In this document: in pieces, positions 52,521 through 60,892 of the stretch | Layout: each line of letters starts with the position of its first letter | Numbering within the stretch: the stretch's first letter is position 1 | Assembly: GCA_965268275.1 (NCBI GenBank) | Contig: OZ254168.1 | Coordinates: 1,240,001-1,304,000, forward strand | DNA: 64,000 nt | Direction: 5' to 3' | Origin: AAA044-D11 sp965268275 | Lineage (GTDB): Bacteria > Actinomycetota > Actinomycetes > Nanopelagicales > Nanopelagicaceae | Position numbers and translations under genes: made by a program | Notes under the pieces: generated by a model | Database searches by the model: none | What the model saw: only the letters and a program-made list of their open reading frames with translations | What the model was told of the DNA's origin: nothing

Positions 52521-53858
52521 TTAAACTGAATGAAATTGAAAAGCTTCTTCATGGAATCTATTCTTTGGAATTCCAGCATCCTTACAAGCCTTTCGGACCG
52601 CCCCTACCAAGCTGGTTGGCCCACAAACATAAACATCCGAATCTGCAAAAGCCGGCACAAGTTTGCTTATATGTTTCGCATCCATCGCATGCACCTTTCG
52701 TGATCCCACCAGATAATGCACACGCGCCCCACGCGATTTAGCTAATTCATCTAATTCATCGCGCAGAACTAAATCCTCTTCCCTTGATGCCCGAAACAGA
52801 ACATCAATTGATTTGGCATGATCAAATTCCTCCAAAAGCGCACGCAGCGGTGTTATTCCAACGCCACCACCAACCAACACAATGTGGCCCTTCGAAGCCT
52901 TGCCAGTCACAAAAGTTCCATATGGTCCCTCAAGGAAGACCCGCGTTCCTTTCTTCAAATACTTAACCTTCGAAGAGTGGTCGCCAAGTTCTTTCACGGT
53001 CACTCGCAAATATTTATCAGTTGGTTCCGCCGACAATGAATACGGATGCGAAATCCACCACTGCCCTTTCTGCATAAATCGCCAACCAAAGAACTGTCCG
53101 CCCTGCGCCGCTAATTTATTGAGCTTTCGCCCCTTCATAATTATCGATGTAACACCCGGGCCTTCATGAACAATTTTTTCAACTCGCACCTTATGTCGCA
53201 GTGATCGCCCAGTTGGAATAATGAAGCGCCAAACAATAATTATTGCAATCGCATAGAAATACAAAAATTCCCAATACGCCTTATTTAGCGGATGCCCAAT
53301 AAACATTGGCCCCGTCAAAATTTGATGCATAAAAGAAAGTGCAATCGCCAGATATGTATACAAATGAATCGTCCACCAAGTTTCATAAGACATCTTGGCC
53401 CGCACCTTCTTGTAAGAAGTCACACCAGCAATTGCAAAAAATATAAATGCAATCACCGCCGGCAACATCCAAGGAAAACGCAAAATCATTCGCCAAAGTT
53501 CAACCGCCAACGGCACCTGATCAACACCGGCATAACCAACCAAAACAAACAGAACATGCACCGTAATTAAATAAAGTGAATAAGGCCCAAGCTTGCGATG
53601 CCAAATAACCATGCGATCATGTCCGACAGATTTTTCTACCCAGGAAATTCGCGACACTAAAACCAAACCAATAAGCGCTAAATAAGATCCAACCAACGCG
53701 GCAATTCGGGAAACGGATGTAACAACCGCATAAACCGAATTCCAATCATCGCGGGTTGTCGTTTCGACAAACATTGCGACGGTTAACCCAAGCCCAAGCC
53801 CAACAACTATTGACGCCCAATCGGCTTCTGTTCTTCGGCCGATGGTTTGGGAGCTCAT
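52521..53858 (-). CDS. Ferric reductase-like transmembrane flavoprotein
   Basis: 445 residues. Six TM helices in residues ~15-220 carry His pairs (HRKLGPYSLYLITVHVLF and HLYTYLAIALSFMHQIL) for two hemes. A FNR-type FAD domain follows (FFGWRFMQK ... HPYSLSAEP), then the NAD domain (IVLVGGGVGITPLRALLEE) and C-terminal VYVCGPTSLVGAVRKACKDAGI. It moves electrons from NAD(P)H across the membrane. Its partners are the FMN-binding protein and ApbE. Confidence 0.9.
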   Translation of the reverse strand: MSSQTIGRRTEADWASIVVGLGLGLTVAMFVETTTRDDWNSVYAVVTSVSRIAALVGSYLALIGLVLVSRISWVEKSVGHDRMVIWHRKLGPYSLYLITVHVLFVLVGYAGVDQVPLAVELWRMILRFPWMLPAVIAFIFFAIAGVTSYKKVRAKMSYETWWTIHLYTYLAIALSFMHQILTGPMFIGHPLNKAYWEFLYFYAIAIIIVWRFIIPTGRSLRHKVRVEKIVHEGPGVTSIIMKGRKLNKLAAQGGQFFGWRFMQKGQWWISHPYSLSAEPTDKYLRVTVKELGDHSSKVKYLKKGTRVFLEGPYGTFVTGKASKGHIVLVGGGVGITPLRALLEEFDHAKSIDVLFRASREEDLVLRDELDELAKSRGARVHYLVGSRKVHAMDAKHISKLVPAFADSDVYVCGPTSLVGAVRKACKDAGIPKNRFHEEAFQFHSV

Positions 53859-53945
53859 TGGGCCATTTAACGCCTAAACCCTGAGAACTTTCTGGATACC
53901 GCTTGAGCGACCACTCAAAACTTACTTATTAAGCCCTATCAGGCC

Positions 53946-54083
53946 TTACTTCTCATTCACCCAGTCGAACAGCGCCTTAACAATCACGGCGGTCACTGTG
54001 GTGTGCTGAACCTTCGCCTTCGCTTTGGCTTTCTTCCACAAAACGTCAGGGATGCGCACTGATCTTGGTGGGGTGATTGCCAT
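53946..54083 (-). CDS. Small ribbon-helix-helix protein, 45 residues
   Basis: ATG at 54083 to TAA at 53946. The start MAITPPRSVRIPDVLWKKAKA has the beta strand and helix-1 pattern of RHH/CopG DNA-binding proteins, followed by a turn and helix 2 (TTVTAVIVKALFDWVNEK). It may be the antitoxin or copy-number type regulator left from a mobile element; integrase remnants are next to it. An imperfect palindrome at 54097-54118 just upstream could be its operator. Confidence 0.7.
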   Translation of the reverse strand: MAITPPRSVRIPDVLWKKAKAKAKVQHTTVTAVIVKALFDWVNEK

Positions 54084-54096
54084 GTTGTTCACCCTA

Positions 54097-54118
54097 CGCC
54101 TTTAATTAAATTAAGGCG
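54097..54118. promoter_or_regulatory. Imperfect palindrome before the RHH gene
   Basis: CGCCTTTAATT / AAATTAAGGCG is an inverted repeat with one bulged base. It lies 14 bases upstream of the RHH start, a fitting place for autoregulation. Confidence 0.4.
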
Positions 54119-54165
54119 AGACAGGAGAGCACTAAAAACCGAATTAAATAGTGACCTTTGCGATA

Positions 54166-54218
54166 TGTATTTACAATTTATATACAAAATAATTACATGA
54201 TATTTACATTGTATTTAC
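54166..54218. repeat. A+T-rich block with repeated ATTTACA units
   Basis: GTATTTACA, ATATTTACA and GTATTTACA occur at about 54168, 54200 and 54211, within a near-pure A/T tract next to the integrase remnant. They could be arm-type integrase sites or simply low-complexity DNA. No longer repeat unit is visible. Confidence 0.35.
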
Positions 54219-54219
54219 A

Positions 54220-54459
54220 TCAAGACGCAAATTTTTGAGCCTGTTTATCCAGTGCACTCTTAACAATGAACGCTTCAAGCGCACTTGCAGACTTCGCAAT
54301 CTCGTCATCAAGCACAAGTGTGTAAATTTTGAGCGTAACAAGTGGGTTGCTATGACCCATCATTTTCGCCGCTGTCGTTACATGGATCTGCGATGACTTA
54401 AGCGTGTAAGCGTAGGTCTTCTCAGTGCCGCATGTTTCGGAGTTCAAGGCATTCCCCAA
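54220..54459 (-). pseudogene. Truncated tyrosine recombinase C-terminus (minus strand)
   Basis: From TYAYTLKSSQIHVTTAAKMMGHSNPLVTLKIYTLVLDDEIAKSASALEAF onward (coding ~54420 down to 54220) this is the C-terminal third of a phage-type integrase, with the MGH and Y (IYT) catalytic residues. The first 12-14 codons upstream belong to the shadow of the opposite fragment. The Arg-His of the LRHT box is missing at the break. It is head to head with the plus-strand fragment. Confidence 0.75.
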
Positions 54460-54706
54460 GACGCCTAAGGCTTTGCGCCGGGAACTAGCCGAGCATGGAG
54501 CACATATTCATAGCCTTCGGCATACATATGCCTACCTTCTAAAAACATCAGGGGTGCATGTGACAACAGCTCAAAAGTTGATGGGGCATGCCGACCCTGG
54601 TGTGACGCTGGGGATTTATACCCGGTTTCGTGATGAGGAGATTGATGATGCAGGGGCAGCAATTATGGATTCGTTGCGTGGAAAAAGCGATTATTTGATG
54701 TTTTAA
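54425..54706 (+). pseudogene. Truncated tyrosine recombinase C-terminus (plus strand)
   Basis: The frame from 54425 encodes FPKTPKALRRELAEHGAHIHSLRHTYAYLLKTSGVHVTT ... KLMGHADPGVTLGIYTRFRDEEIDD: an integrase C-terminal domain with HxLRH, LMGH and the nucleophile Tyr in IYT. The N-terminal domain is gone; a TAG stop lies just upstream in frame. It is similar to but not identical with the minus-strand fragment. Its TAA overlaps the exostosin-like gene stop by four bases. Confidence 0.75.
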
Positions 54707-55773
54707 GGTTGAGCTTCGATTATTTGGTTTTTTATACTCTCTATTTCTAAACTCAAATTCTTCAAAGACGTCTCAATACAATCATCTAAATGTTCTTGAT
54801 CGAACTTAACTGCCACTTCTAACTTTTTCTTCCAGCTCTTTGGTAATCCCAGAATTCCATCTCCTAAATAGCTGTAACTACAAATCGGATCTGTTATCGA
54901 ACCTTGATTAAACATGGGCACTGCACCACAAATCAATGATTCAACAATTCTGAAAGTGTGACTTGAATAGTTTCCTGGGGGACATAGGGCAAGTTTTGAA
55001 TTCTTTAGTGCTTGGATATTTTCGATACCACTCGCTAGCGTTGCACCATATATCCCTATTGCCCCGCCGTAATTATCGCGAAGTATCAATTCACTCGGTG
55101 AAATGCTTTCCATGGCTTTGATTGCAAAACGCCTAGTCAATTTTCCTGTTTGACCGACAAAAGCTATTTTGTTTTTCTTCTCTCTCATCGGCATAAGATC
55201 CGTAGCAAATTCAATCAAACTTGAATTTTTCTCAACTTTATTAACTGAACAATAGCTTTCGGCAAATAGATCATTATAGCCAAGGGGCATAGCGACTGAA
55301 ACTTTAGAATAGACTTTTTCCATAGTAGCAATAAAAACCTGGCGCTTGACCATCACTATTCCTGCAACAACTAATTTAAGATAATTAAAGAAGTTTTTGA
55401 AAGAAAAATTCTGCGATAAATCTTTAAGTCCTGCATATTGACTTGCAAAGAACTTGGATAATTTGAATTTTGGTATTGGGTAAGATCTTAAGATCATTGA
55501 TACCGCTGGATTTCGAATTATCTGAAAGTTAACCCCAGGCAAGTAGGTCTCATCTGCGTGAAATTGCACAATCACGCTTGACTTCGGCAATCCGATTAAG
55601 TCCAGCGCTTCTTGCTTATTTGGTCCAACTTGGATTACTGGCTTTACTCCAGAACTAATCAAATCTCTTAATCTTGCCAAGTAGTTTTCATCTTTGGTAG
55701 AAACTTCAGCCTGGAATTCACGTCTCCAAATTTCATGCTCAGTCAAGGAAATAACTTGTATTTTGGAAGCCAA
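54703..55773 (-). CDS. Exostosin-like (GT47-type) glycosyltransferase
   Basis: 356 residues, TTG start at 55773. The C-terminal part has SKLALCPPGNYSSHTFRIVESLICGAVPMF, the exostosin pattern for sugar transfer. The N-terminal half is less conserved. It is the first gene of the glycan island, next to integrase remnants. A TTG start following AGAAGAGC is plausible; later ATGs are possible. It likely adds a sugar to a surface polymer. Sugar and acceptor unknown. Confidence 0.72.
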   Translation of the reverse strand: MASKIQVISLTEHEIWRREFQAEVSTKDENYLARLRDLISSGVKPVIQVGPNKQEALDLIGLPKSSVIVQFHADETYLPGVNFQIIRNPAVSMILRSYPIPKFKLSKFFASQYAGLKDLSQNFSFKNFFNYLKLVVAGIVMVKRQVFIATMEKVYSKVSVAMPLGYNDLFAESYCSVNKVEKNSSLIEFATDLMPMREKKNKIAFVGQTGKLTRRFAIKAMESISPSELILRDNYGGAIGIYGATLASGIENIQALKNSKLALCPPGNYSSHTFRIVESLICGAVPMFNQGSITDPICSYSYLGDGILGLPKSWKKKLEVAVKFDQEHLDDCIETSLKNLSLEIESIKNQIIEAQP

Positions 55774-55884
55774 TTAAATCAAGCTCTTCTCAGGGTATTC
55801 TTTATTTCGCATGTTCTAAATTTATACTGGATTTAGCCTTCTCAAGATTAACCACCCAGACAATTAGATTGTTATTATCACCGC

Positions 55885-56817
55885 ATGAGAATTTTGGTCA
55901 CAGGTGGTGGAGGGTTCTTAGGTTCGCATCTCTGCGAAAGGCTTTTAGCTGATGGACATTATGTAATTGCCCTTGATAATTTCTATACAAGCAGTCCAGA
56001 AAATGTTGCTCACTTTAGAGATAATCCTAGCTTTGAACTAATCCGCCACGATGTCACCATCCCGATTTTTCTAGAAGTCGATGGCATCTTCAATCTTGCC
56101 TGCCCTGCCAGCCCGATTCACTACCAACGCGATCCAGTTCAAACGCTTAAAACCAGTGTGCATGGAGCTATAAACATGCTTGGATTAGCAAAACGGACTA
56201 AGGCCAGAATCTTTCAGGCTTCTACTTCCGAAATTTATGGCGACCCAGAAGTTGATCCGCAATCTGAAACTTATTGGGGACGAGTTAACCCAATAGGTAT
56301 TCGAGCATGCTATGACGAAGGTAAGCGCGCTGCTGAAACACTATTTTTTGACTACCACAGACAGCACAATGTAGATATCCGAGTTGCCCGGATATTTAAT
56401 ACATACGGGCCAAGAATGGCAATTAATGACGGCCGTGTAGTTTCTAACTTTATTGTTCAAGCGCTAAAAAATACTGATATAACTATTTATGGAGATGGCA
56501 CACAAACAAGAAGTTTTTGTTACGTAGACGACCTGATTGAAGGATTTCTTTCACTATTCTTCGCGGACAAGATCTATGAGCCAGTTAATCTTGGAAATCC
56601 ACAGCCAATTACGATGTTAGAGCTAGCTGAAGAAATCATTAAGTTAACCAATAGTTCAAGCAAAATTGTATTCAAGCCACTTCCGGGTGATGATCCCAGG
56701 GATCGAAGACCAGATATTTCGAAGGCTAAGAAGTTGCTGGATTGGGAACCAAGAATAGATAGAATATCTGGGTTAAAAACTACAATTGAATATTTTAAAA
56801 ATTATTTAATACGATGA
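55885..56817 (+). CDS. UDP-glucuronate decarboxylase (UDP-xylose synthase)
   Basis: 310 residues, extended SDR. RILVTGGGGFLGSHLCERLL, the UXS-type NLACPASPIHYQRDPVQTLKTSV, the catalytic Tyr in YDEGKRAAETLFFDY and RVARIFNTYGPRM. It turns UDP-glucuronate into UDP-xylose for glycan synthesis. A TATTAT box (55873-55878) ends six bases before the ATG, so it is likely leaderless. It faces the GT10 gene with a 7-base gap. Confidence 0.9.
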   Translation: MRILVTGGGGFLGSHLCERLLADGHYVIALDNFYTSSPENVAHFRDNPSFELIRHDVTIPIFLEVDGIFNLACPASPIHYQRDPVQTLKTSVHGAINMLGLAKRTKARIFQASTSEIYGDPEVDPQSETYWGRVNPIGIRACYDEGKRAAETLFFDYHRQHNVDIRVARIFNTYGPRMAINDGRVVSNFIVQALKNTDITIYGDGTQTRSFCYVDDLIEGFLSLFFADKIYEPVNLGNPQPITMLELAEEIIKLTNSSSKIVFKPLPGDDPRDRRPDISKAKKLLDWEPRIDRISGLKTTIEYFKNYLIR

Positions 56818-56824
56818 TTTTTTG

Positions 56825-57787
56825 TTATTGGAAATTACTTTCAAGTTTACTATCTATTTTGTTTATCAATTCATTAAAATCAAACCTGCGTTTTAGAATC
56901 GGGCTAGAAACATAAGAATCATAAATATCTGAGCTAGATGCTATTTCTTGCATAATTGAGAAAATACTCGGAAAACTTAGGCTGGTGACGTCGACAAAAG
57001 CTTCTCTATTTAAATATTCTTCTGAATCCAACCCTCTCCAAATTGGTATTGTCTTATTTAACCAAGCATCAAATATTTTTTCTGTCACATAGCCTGGATA
57101 TAAATCATTTTCAAATGCCAAATTAAATTTGTATTGACTTATACATTCGCCTTTGTTTTCTACTACTTTGCCTAACTTACCGTAAATATCGACTTCAACT
57201 TTAAGTTTTAGAAAATTTAAAAATGCCATTCTTATGGGTTCAGGATTGCTTGCAACGAGAGCAGCGTATTTTGAAGGCATCTTTTTGGACGATCTATCCA
57301 TACACATCGCATCAATTGAGTATTGTGCCCTCGAGACAGTGTTTTCTAAGCCTGTTAGCCAAAAGGGAAAATAAAAATTTCTATTGTCAATATGGTGTGA
57401 GTCAAATGACAAAAAGATATCCCAATCCTGTTCTAAAGGAGGTCTCACATTTTCTCCTGTGTACCAAATATTAATAAAGCCCTTTATGGGCTGAGAGAAA
57501 TTAAAGTGGCCATGTCTAATCTGCAAATTTTCAAAACTATCTGAGTTGCTCAAAATAATTCTGGAGAACCTGTCTGTGAATTTTCCAACTAAATGCACTG
57601 GGGGCCTAAACACCGAACTAATATGAATTGGTGTCCTATATTTACGTGAAATGGGCTCAAATAAATTTACAAGAAGCTCTTTAGATGTATCTTTAGAAAT
57701 CTTTCCATTCTTATTTTGGTCCCAAAAATTTGATAAAAAAATCTTGCTGTTTGATGTAATTTCCAATTGATTTGATCTTAAATTCAT
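56825..57787 (-). CDS. GT10-type (fucosyltransferase-like) glycosyltransferase
   Basis: 320 residues. The C-terminal catalytic part holds YKFNLAFENDLYPGYVTEKIFDAWLNKTIPIWRG, the core signature of alpha-1,3/4-fucosyltransferases (GT10). The N-terminal acceptor domain is variable. It presumably transfers a fucose-like sugar to a surface glycan. Overlaps the upstream GT25 gene by four bases, so the two are coupled. Confidence 0.85.
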   Translation of the reverse strand: MNLRSNQLEITSNSKIFLSNFWDQNKNGKISKDTSKELLVNLFEPISRKYRTPIHISSVFRPPVHLVGKFTDRFSRIILSNSDSFENLQIRHGHFNFSQPIKGFINIWYTGENVRPPLEQDWDIFLSFDSHHIDNRNFYFPFWLTGLENTVSRAQYSIDAMCMDRSSKKMPSKYAALVASNPEPIRMAFLNFLKLKVEVDIYGKLGKVVENKGECISQYKFNLAFENDLYPGYVTEKIFDAWLNKTIPIWRGLDSEEYLNREAFVDVTSLSFPSIFSIMQEIASSSDIYDSYVSSPILKRRFDFNELINKIDSKLESNFQ

Positions 57788-58587
57788 ATTTTACCAATTT
57801 TAAACTTTACCTGAAGATAAAGCAGTTTAGCTTTTACCAAAACCTCATTTTTAATTGCGATTCTGATTGGCACATCAAAAAGAATAGCACGAATTAATCT
57901 TATGGGATTGGGAATTCTCATGGAAAATTTCTCCCTACTTGTATTTCTGTTTCCGATTATTGAAAAATTAGCGTCATTAGAATGCGAAAAAAAAGGTTTC
58001 TCTATTTGATAAAAATGTACCTGTGTGAACCAAATATAAGGCCAATCAGCAACTGATAACAAATTATTTCTACCTAATTTCAAAATTAAATCAACGGCTG
58101 CAAAATTTATGGCATATGAGCAAGCAATATTCTTCGGCAGGAATTGTTTACGGAGTCCATCTGGAATCCCAATTTTGTGATTCGCTTCAACATTTTCATG
58201 TGATACTTTCAGCGAAAATGAGTTTAAAAAAATGATCGTTGGTTCATCAGATTGAAAGAGATAGTCGCTCAGTTTTTGCAATTCATTTACTACTTGAACA
58301 TCATCCTCTAATACGACTGCCCAAGTTAATCCCTGCCTCCAAATAAGTTGATAAATTTCATTGTGCCCAAGAGCACAGGATATTTCTTCAAATTTCAATC
58401 TACGACCAATAGTGAAATTCTGAAATTCAAGGGAAGTTTTATGGTAATTTTCTATTTCTTCAAAGGTTTGTGCCCATTGAATTTGGCAAATTCCCCCCTG
58501 TCTTTCTATTTCGTTAAAGAGTTCAAAACCTCTAAATTTATTTCTGACACCTAGAATGAAAAATTTCGGAAGTAATATCGAACTCAT
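57784..58587 (-). CDS. GT25-type glycosyltransferase
   Basis: 267 residues. It matches the GT25 (LPS glycosyltransferase) pattern: FEEISCALGHNEIYQLIWRQGLTWAVVLEDDVQVV with the EDD metal-binding motif (~95-97). A basic C-terminal region (KNEVLVKAKLLYLQVKFKIGKI) may contact the membrane. It likely adds galactose or a related sugar. Followed by GT10 with an ATGA overlap and preceded by another glycosyltransferase two bases away. Confidence 0.82.
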   Translation of the reverse strand: MSSILLPKFFILGVRNKFRGFELFNEIERQGGICQIQWAQTFEEIENYHKTSLEFQNFTIGRRLKFEEISCALGHNEIYQLIWRQGLTWAVVLEDDVQVVNELQKLSDYLFQSDEPTIIFLNSFSLKVSHENVEANHKIGIPDGLRKQFLPKNIACSYAINFAAVDLILKLGRNNLLSVADWPYIWFTQVHFYQIEKPFFSHSNDANFSIIGNRNTSREKFSMRIPNPIRLIRAILFDVPIRIAIKNEVLVKAKLLYLQVKFKIGKI

Positions 58588-58589
58588 AT

Positions 58590-59417
58590 CTAAATTTTCA
58601 AAATTCTATAGATTTTTGATACGCTTCTTTCAAATAATCTAAACCCTAAACAAAAAATATTTACATGTTCCAGTGGAACAGAGCTCTTATTTCTTGCGGT
58701 CCAAATTGGCCAATTTTTCCCGTTATCGACAAAATTTCTGAAATAGATTTCTTCTGAACTATTATGGATTGAAATATTTTCTTCCTGTTTCATCAAAAGG
58801 CTAAATATGCTTTGATCGTGTCTATGTTCCTTAAAATTTGAAATTTCGTCTCGGTGCTCGGAATCTACCAATAGCGTAAAATTCTTATGCTCTATTGTTT
58901 TTTTCCAAATTTTGCAGAATTTTAATGCGAATTCACGGGACATTAGATGGGCGCCGCCAACTAATTGACCACTCTCTAGATCTGACTTCTCGGATTTCAG
59001 GAAATCAATAAGCATGGATGAACTCCAATATTTTTCCTGAAGCTCCATCTCAAAAACAATAGCATTTGATTCATTAAGTTCATTTATATATTCACTAAAT
59101 TTAGATTTTGCCTCAATTTTTGAATTAATTTCACATCCGGCATCCAGATAGACTACTATATCAATTTCTGGATATCTCTCTAAGAAATCTAATATGATTT
59201 TGGGTTTCCAAAACCATAAACCAAAACCCCTCTCAAATTCTTTAATATGTTGGATTTCATTTTCGGAACACATTCTCAAGAGTGTTTTTTCGCTGTAAAT
59301 TTGAAAAACTGAAATATTTTCATATTTTCGCGATTGAATTTCAAGTCGCTTCGCTGCTAATCGCCAAATGGGATCACCTCCCGCAAAAGTGAGTAATCCA
59401 ATTTTCCGTGTGGCCAT
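58590..59417 (-). CDS. Putative glycosyltransferase (GT-A-like)
   Basis: 275 residues. It has a GT-A-like beginning (KIGLLTFAGGDPIWRLAAKRLEIQSRKY), the stretch GFGLWFWKPKIILDFLERYPEIDIVVYLDAGCEIN with an acidic YLDAG, and RHDQSIFSLLMKQ. Such proteins are found in capsule and O-antigen loci. The family is not one I can name with certainty. It is inside a run of five glycan genes on the minus strand. Confidence 0.68.
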   Translation of the reverse strand: MATRKIGLLTFAGGDPIWRLAAKRLEIQSRKYENISVFQIYSEKTLLRMCSENEIQHIKEFERGFGLWFWKPKIILDFLERYPEIDIVVYLDAGCEINSKIEAKSKFSEYINELNESNAIVFEMELQEKYWSSSMLIDFLKSEKSDLESGQLVGGAHLMSREFALKFCKIWKKTIEHKNFTLLVDSEHRDEISNFKEHRHDQSIFSLLMKQEENISIHNSSEEIYFRNFVDNGKNWPIWTARNKSSVPLEHVNIFCLGFRLFERSVSKIYRILKI

Positions 59418-59430
59418 ATTCGGGAATTCC

Positions 59431-60336
59431 CTACGACCTAAAACCTAAATGTTTTTTAAATCTGCATTTGATTGAATGGAGGATTCTAACAATAATCATT
59501 TGTAAACGTCCATCTTCATTCCAAATAGAGCTTCGTCTTCGAGTGATCCATGGGTATTTCTGGCCTGGAAAAAAATATTCGATAACCGGTTTTGCCTTTC
59601 TTCTATTTTCGTACAATGGTCTCGGTAGATTTGCCAAAATATATTTAGAAACGTCACTTGGGCGATTCGGCCACCATGACCTATCCATCCACTCAGTTCG
59701 AATGTCCACATCACGTTGAATCACATTTATGTTTGAGAAATGATTCTTTTTCCGTAAAGCGCGCACCAACGACTCATCAGAAAAATTGTGAGGACTTTGG
59801 AATGGATCCTCCTTATCATCAAACACATTAATTCCTTTAAAGGATTCAATAAAATCAGTAAATTCAACTTTCTCATCAGTCGCAAACATGGCTGCGAAAA
59901 GGCTTCCTTTACCTACAATATTTGATACTGGAAACTTTCCTAAATAGCTAGGGTCTTCTTTATTTACTTCATTCCCAATTCCCAACATCTCGTCCGTTCG
60001 CAAAAAAGTAATCTTTTCAGAAAGATACCGATTCGAAAAAAAGACTGTATCAATGTCTTCCAACATAACTATTTCATCTAAACATTTGCTCGCATAATAC
60101 CAACGTGCCAATTTCGCTTGATTTGCCATTGGCGCACTCGACCTAGATTCAATAAAGAATACATCTCCCCATACTTCAAGTCTTTTTCGAAGGGCCAAAT
60201 CTTCTTTATTTCTAGAGACTGTGACTAGCGTGGGTCTGATATTGAAAACTTTGATCCAGCTTCGCGAAGCTAAGGGCCAAAAATTTAAAAACTTAGGATT
60301 TAAGTCTGACGAAATAATTACTTTATCTATTTTCAT
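59431..60336 (-). CDS. Glycosyltransferase-like protein of the glycan island
   Basis: 301 residues. N-terminal KVIISSDLNPKFLNFWPLASRSWIKVFNIRPTLVTVS and MLEDIDTVFFSNRYL, with an ED-x-D motif near residue 93, look like a GT-A transferase; KFPVSNIVGKGSLFAAMFATD follows. No family can be named. It overlaps the WbqC-like gene by 14 bases at its start and precedes the next GT gene by 13 bases. Sugar transfer is inferred. Confidence 0.6.
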   Translation of the reverse strand: MKIDKVIISSDLNPKFLNFWPLASRSWIKVFNIRPTLVTVSRNKEDLALRKRLEVWGDVFFIESRSSAPMANQAKLARWYYASKCLDEIVMLEDIDTVFFSNRYLSEKITFLRTDEMLGIGNEVNKEDPSYLGKFPVSNIVGKGSLFAAMFATDEKVEFTDFIESFKGINVFDDKEDPFQSPHNFSDESLVRALRKKNHFSNINVIQRDVDIRTEWMDRSWWPNRPSDVSKYILANLPRPLYENRRKAKPVIEYFFPGQKYPWITRRRSSIWNEDGRLQMIIVRILHSIKCRFKKHLGFRS

Positions 60337-60892
60337 GATTTTCTAAATATTCAATAAAAGTAGTATTTTCTTTTGCAGAGAAATATTCAAGTGATATTCC
60401 ATTTTTTACAAACAGTGATGTGTCTAAGTATTTTTTACCGCTTGGGCCAGCTAAGTATGTGCCTGCACTGTGTTTTTTACACAAATCGATTATCATTTCC
60501 GTTGGATTATCAATAGATCTCTTAGTTTCAATAAAATAATTTGTACGAATATTCTTCATCCTCATTATCTCAATAATCAGATTTGTGTTAGTCTCAAATA
60601 AACTTGAAGAGATGAATTTGTCAAAAAACGAAAGGTTTACATGTATCAATCTATTTTTAATTCTCTGCCAATCAAGCAAATAATTGACATAACTTTTATC
60701 AATGATTAAATCATAAAGGTTTCCTGAATTCACGGCCATGGTGTACCAATTGTCGTTGTGTTGGAAACGATTTTGATATTGGTGCCGCGTGTATTGAACA
60801 TTTCCAAGAATTATAAAAATATCTGATTGTGAAACTTTTTCAAAAAATGGGTTCCATGGTAAAAAATTGGGTTGATGGCAACTGAGTATCAT
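60323..60892 (-). CDS. WbqC-family protein
   Basis: 189 residues. WbqC pattern: LSCHQPNFLPWNPFFEKVSQSDIFIILGNVQYTRHQYQNRF at the start, then GPSGKKYLDTSLFVKNGISLEYF. WbqC proteins occur in O-antigen/capsule loci, where an amino-sugar modification (aminotransfer or amide formation) is assumed. Overlaps the deacetylase-like gene by four bases (ATGA). Confidence 0.85.
   Translation of the reverse strand: MILSCHQPNFLPWNPFFEKVSQSDIFIILGNVQYTRHQYQNRFQHNDNWYTMAVNSGNLYDLIIDKSYVNYLLDWQRIKNRLIHVNLSFFDKFISSSLFETNTNLIIEIMRMKNIRTNYFIETKRSIDNPTEMIIDLCKKHSAGTYLAGPSGKKYLDTSLFVKNGISLEYFSAKENTTFIEYLENHENR

Noticed and set aside
54097..54118. Palindrome as a transcription terminator
   Set aside because: No G+C-rich stem or T run; its place before the RHH start fits an operator better.
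54160..54220. ATTTACA repeats as a CRISPR array
   Set aside because: Units are only about 7-9 bases, spacing is irregular and no cas genes are near.
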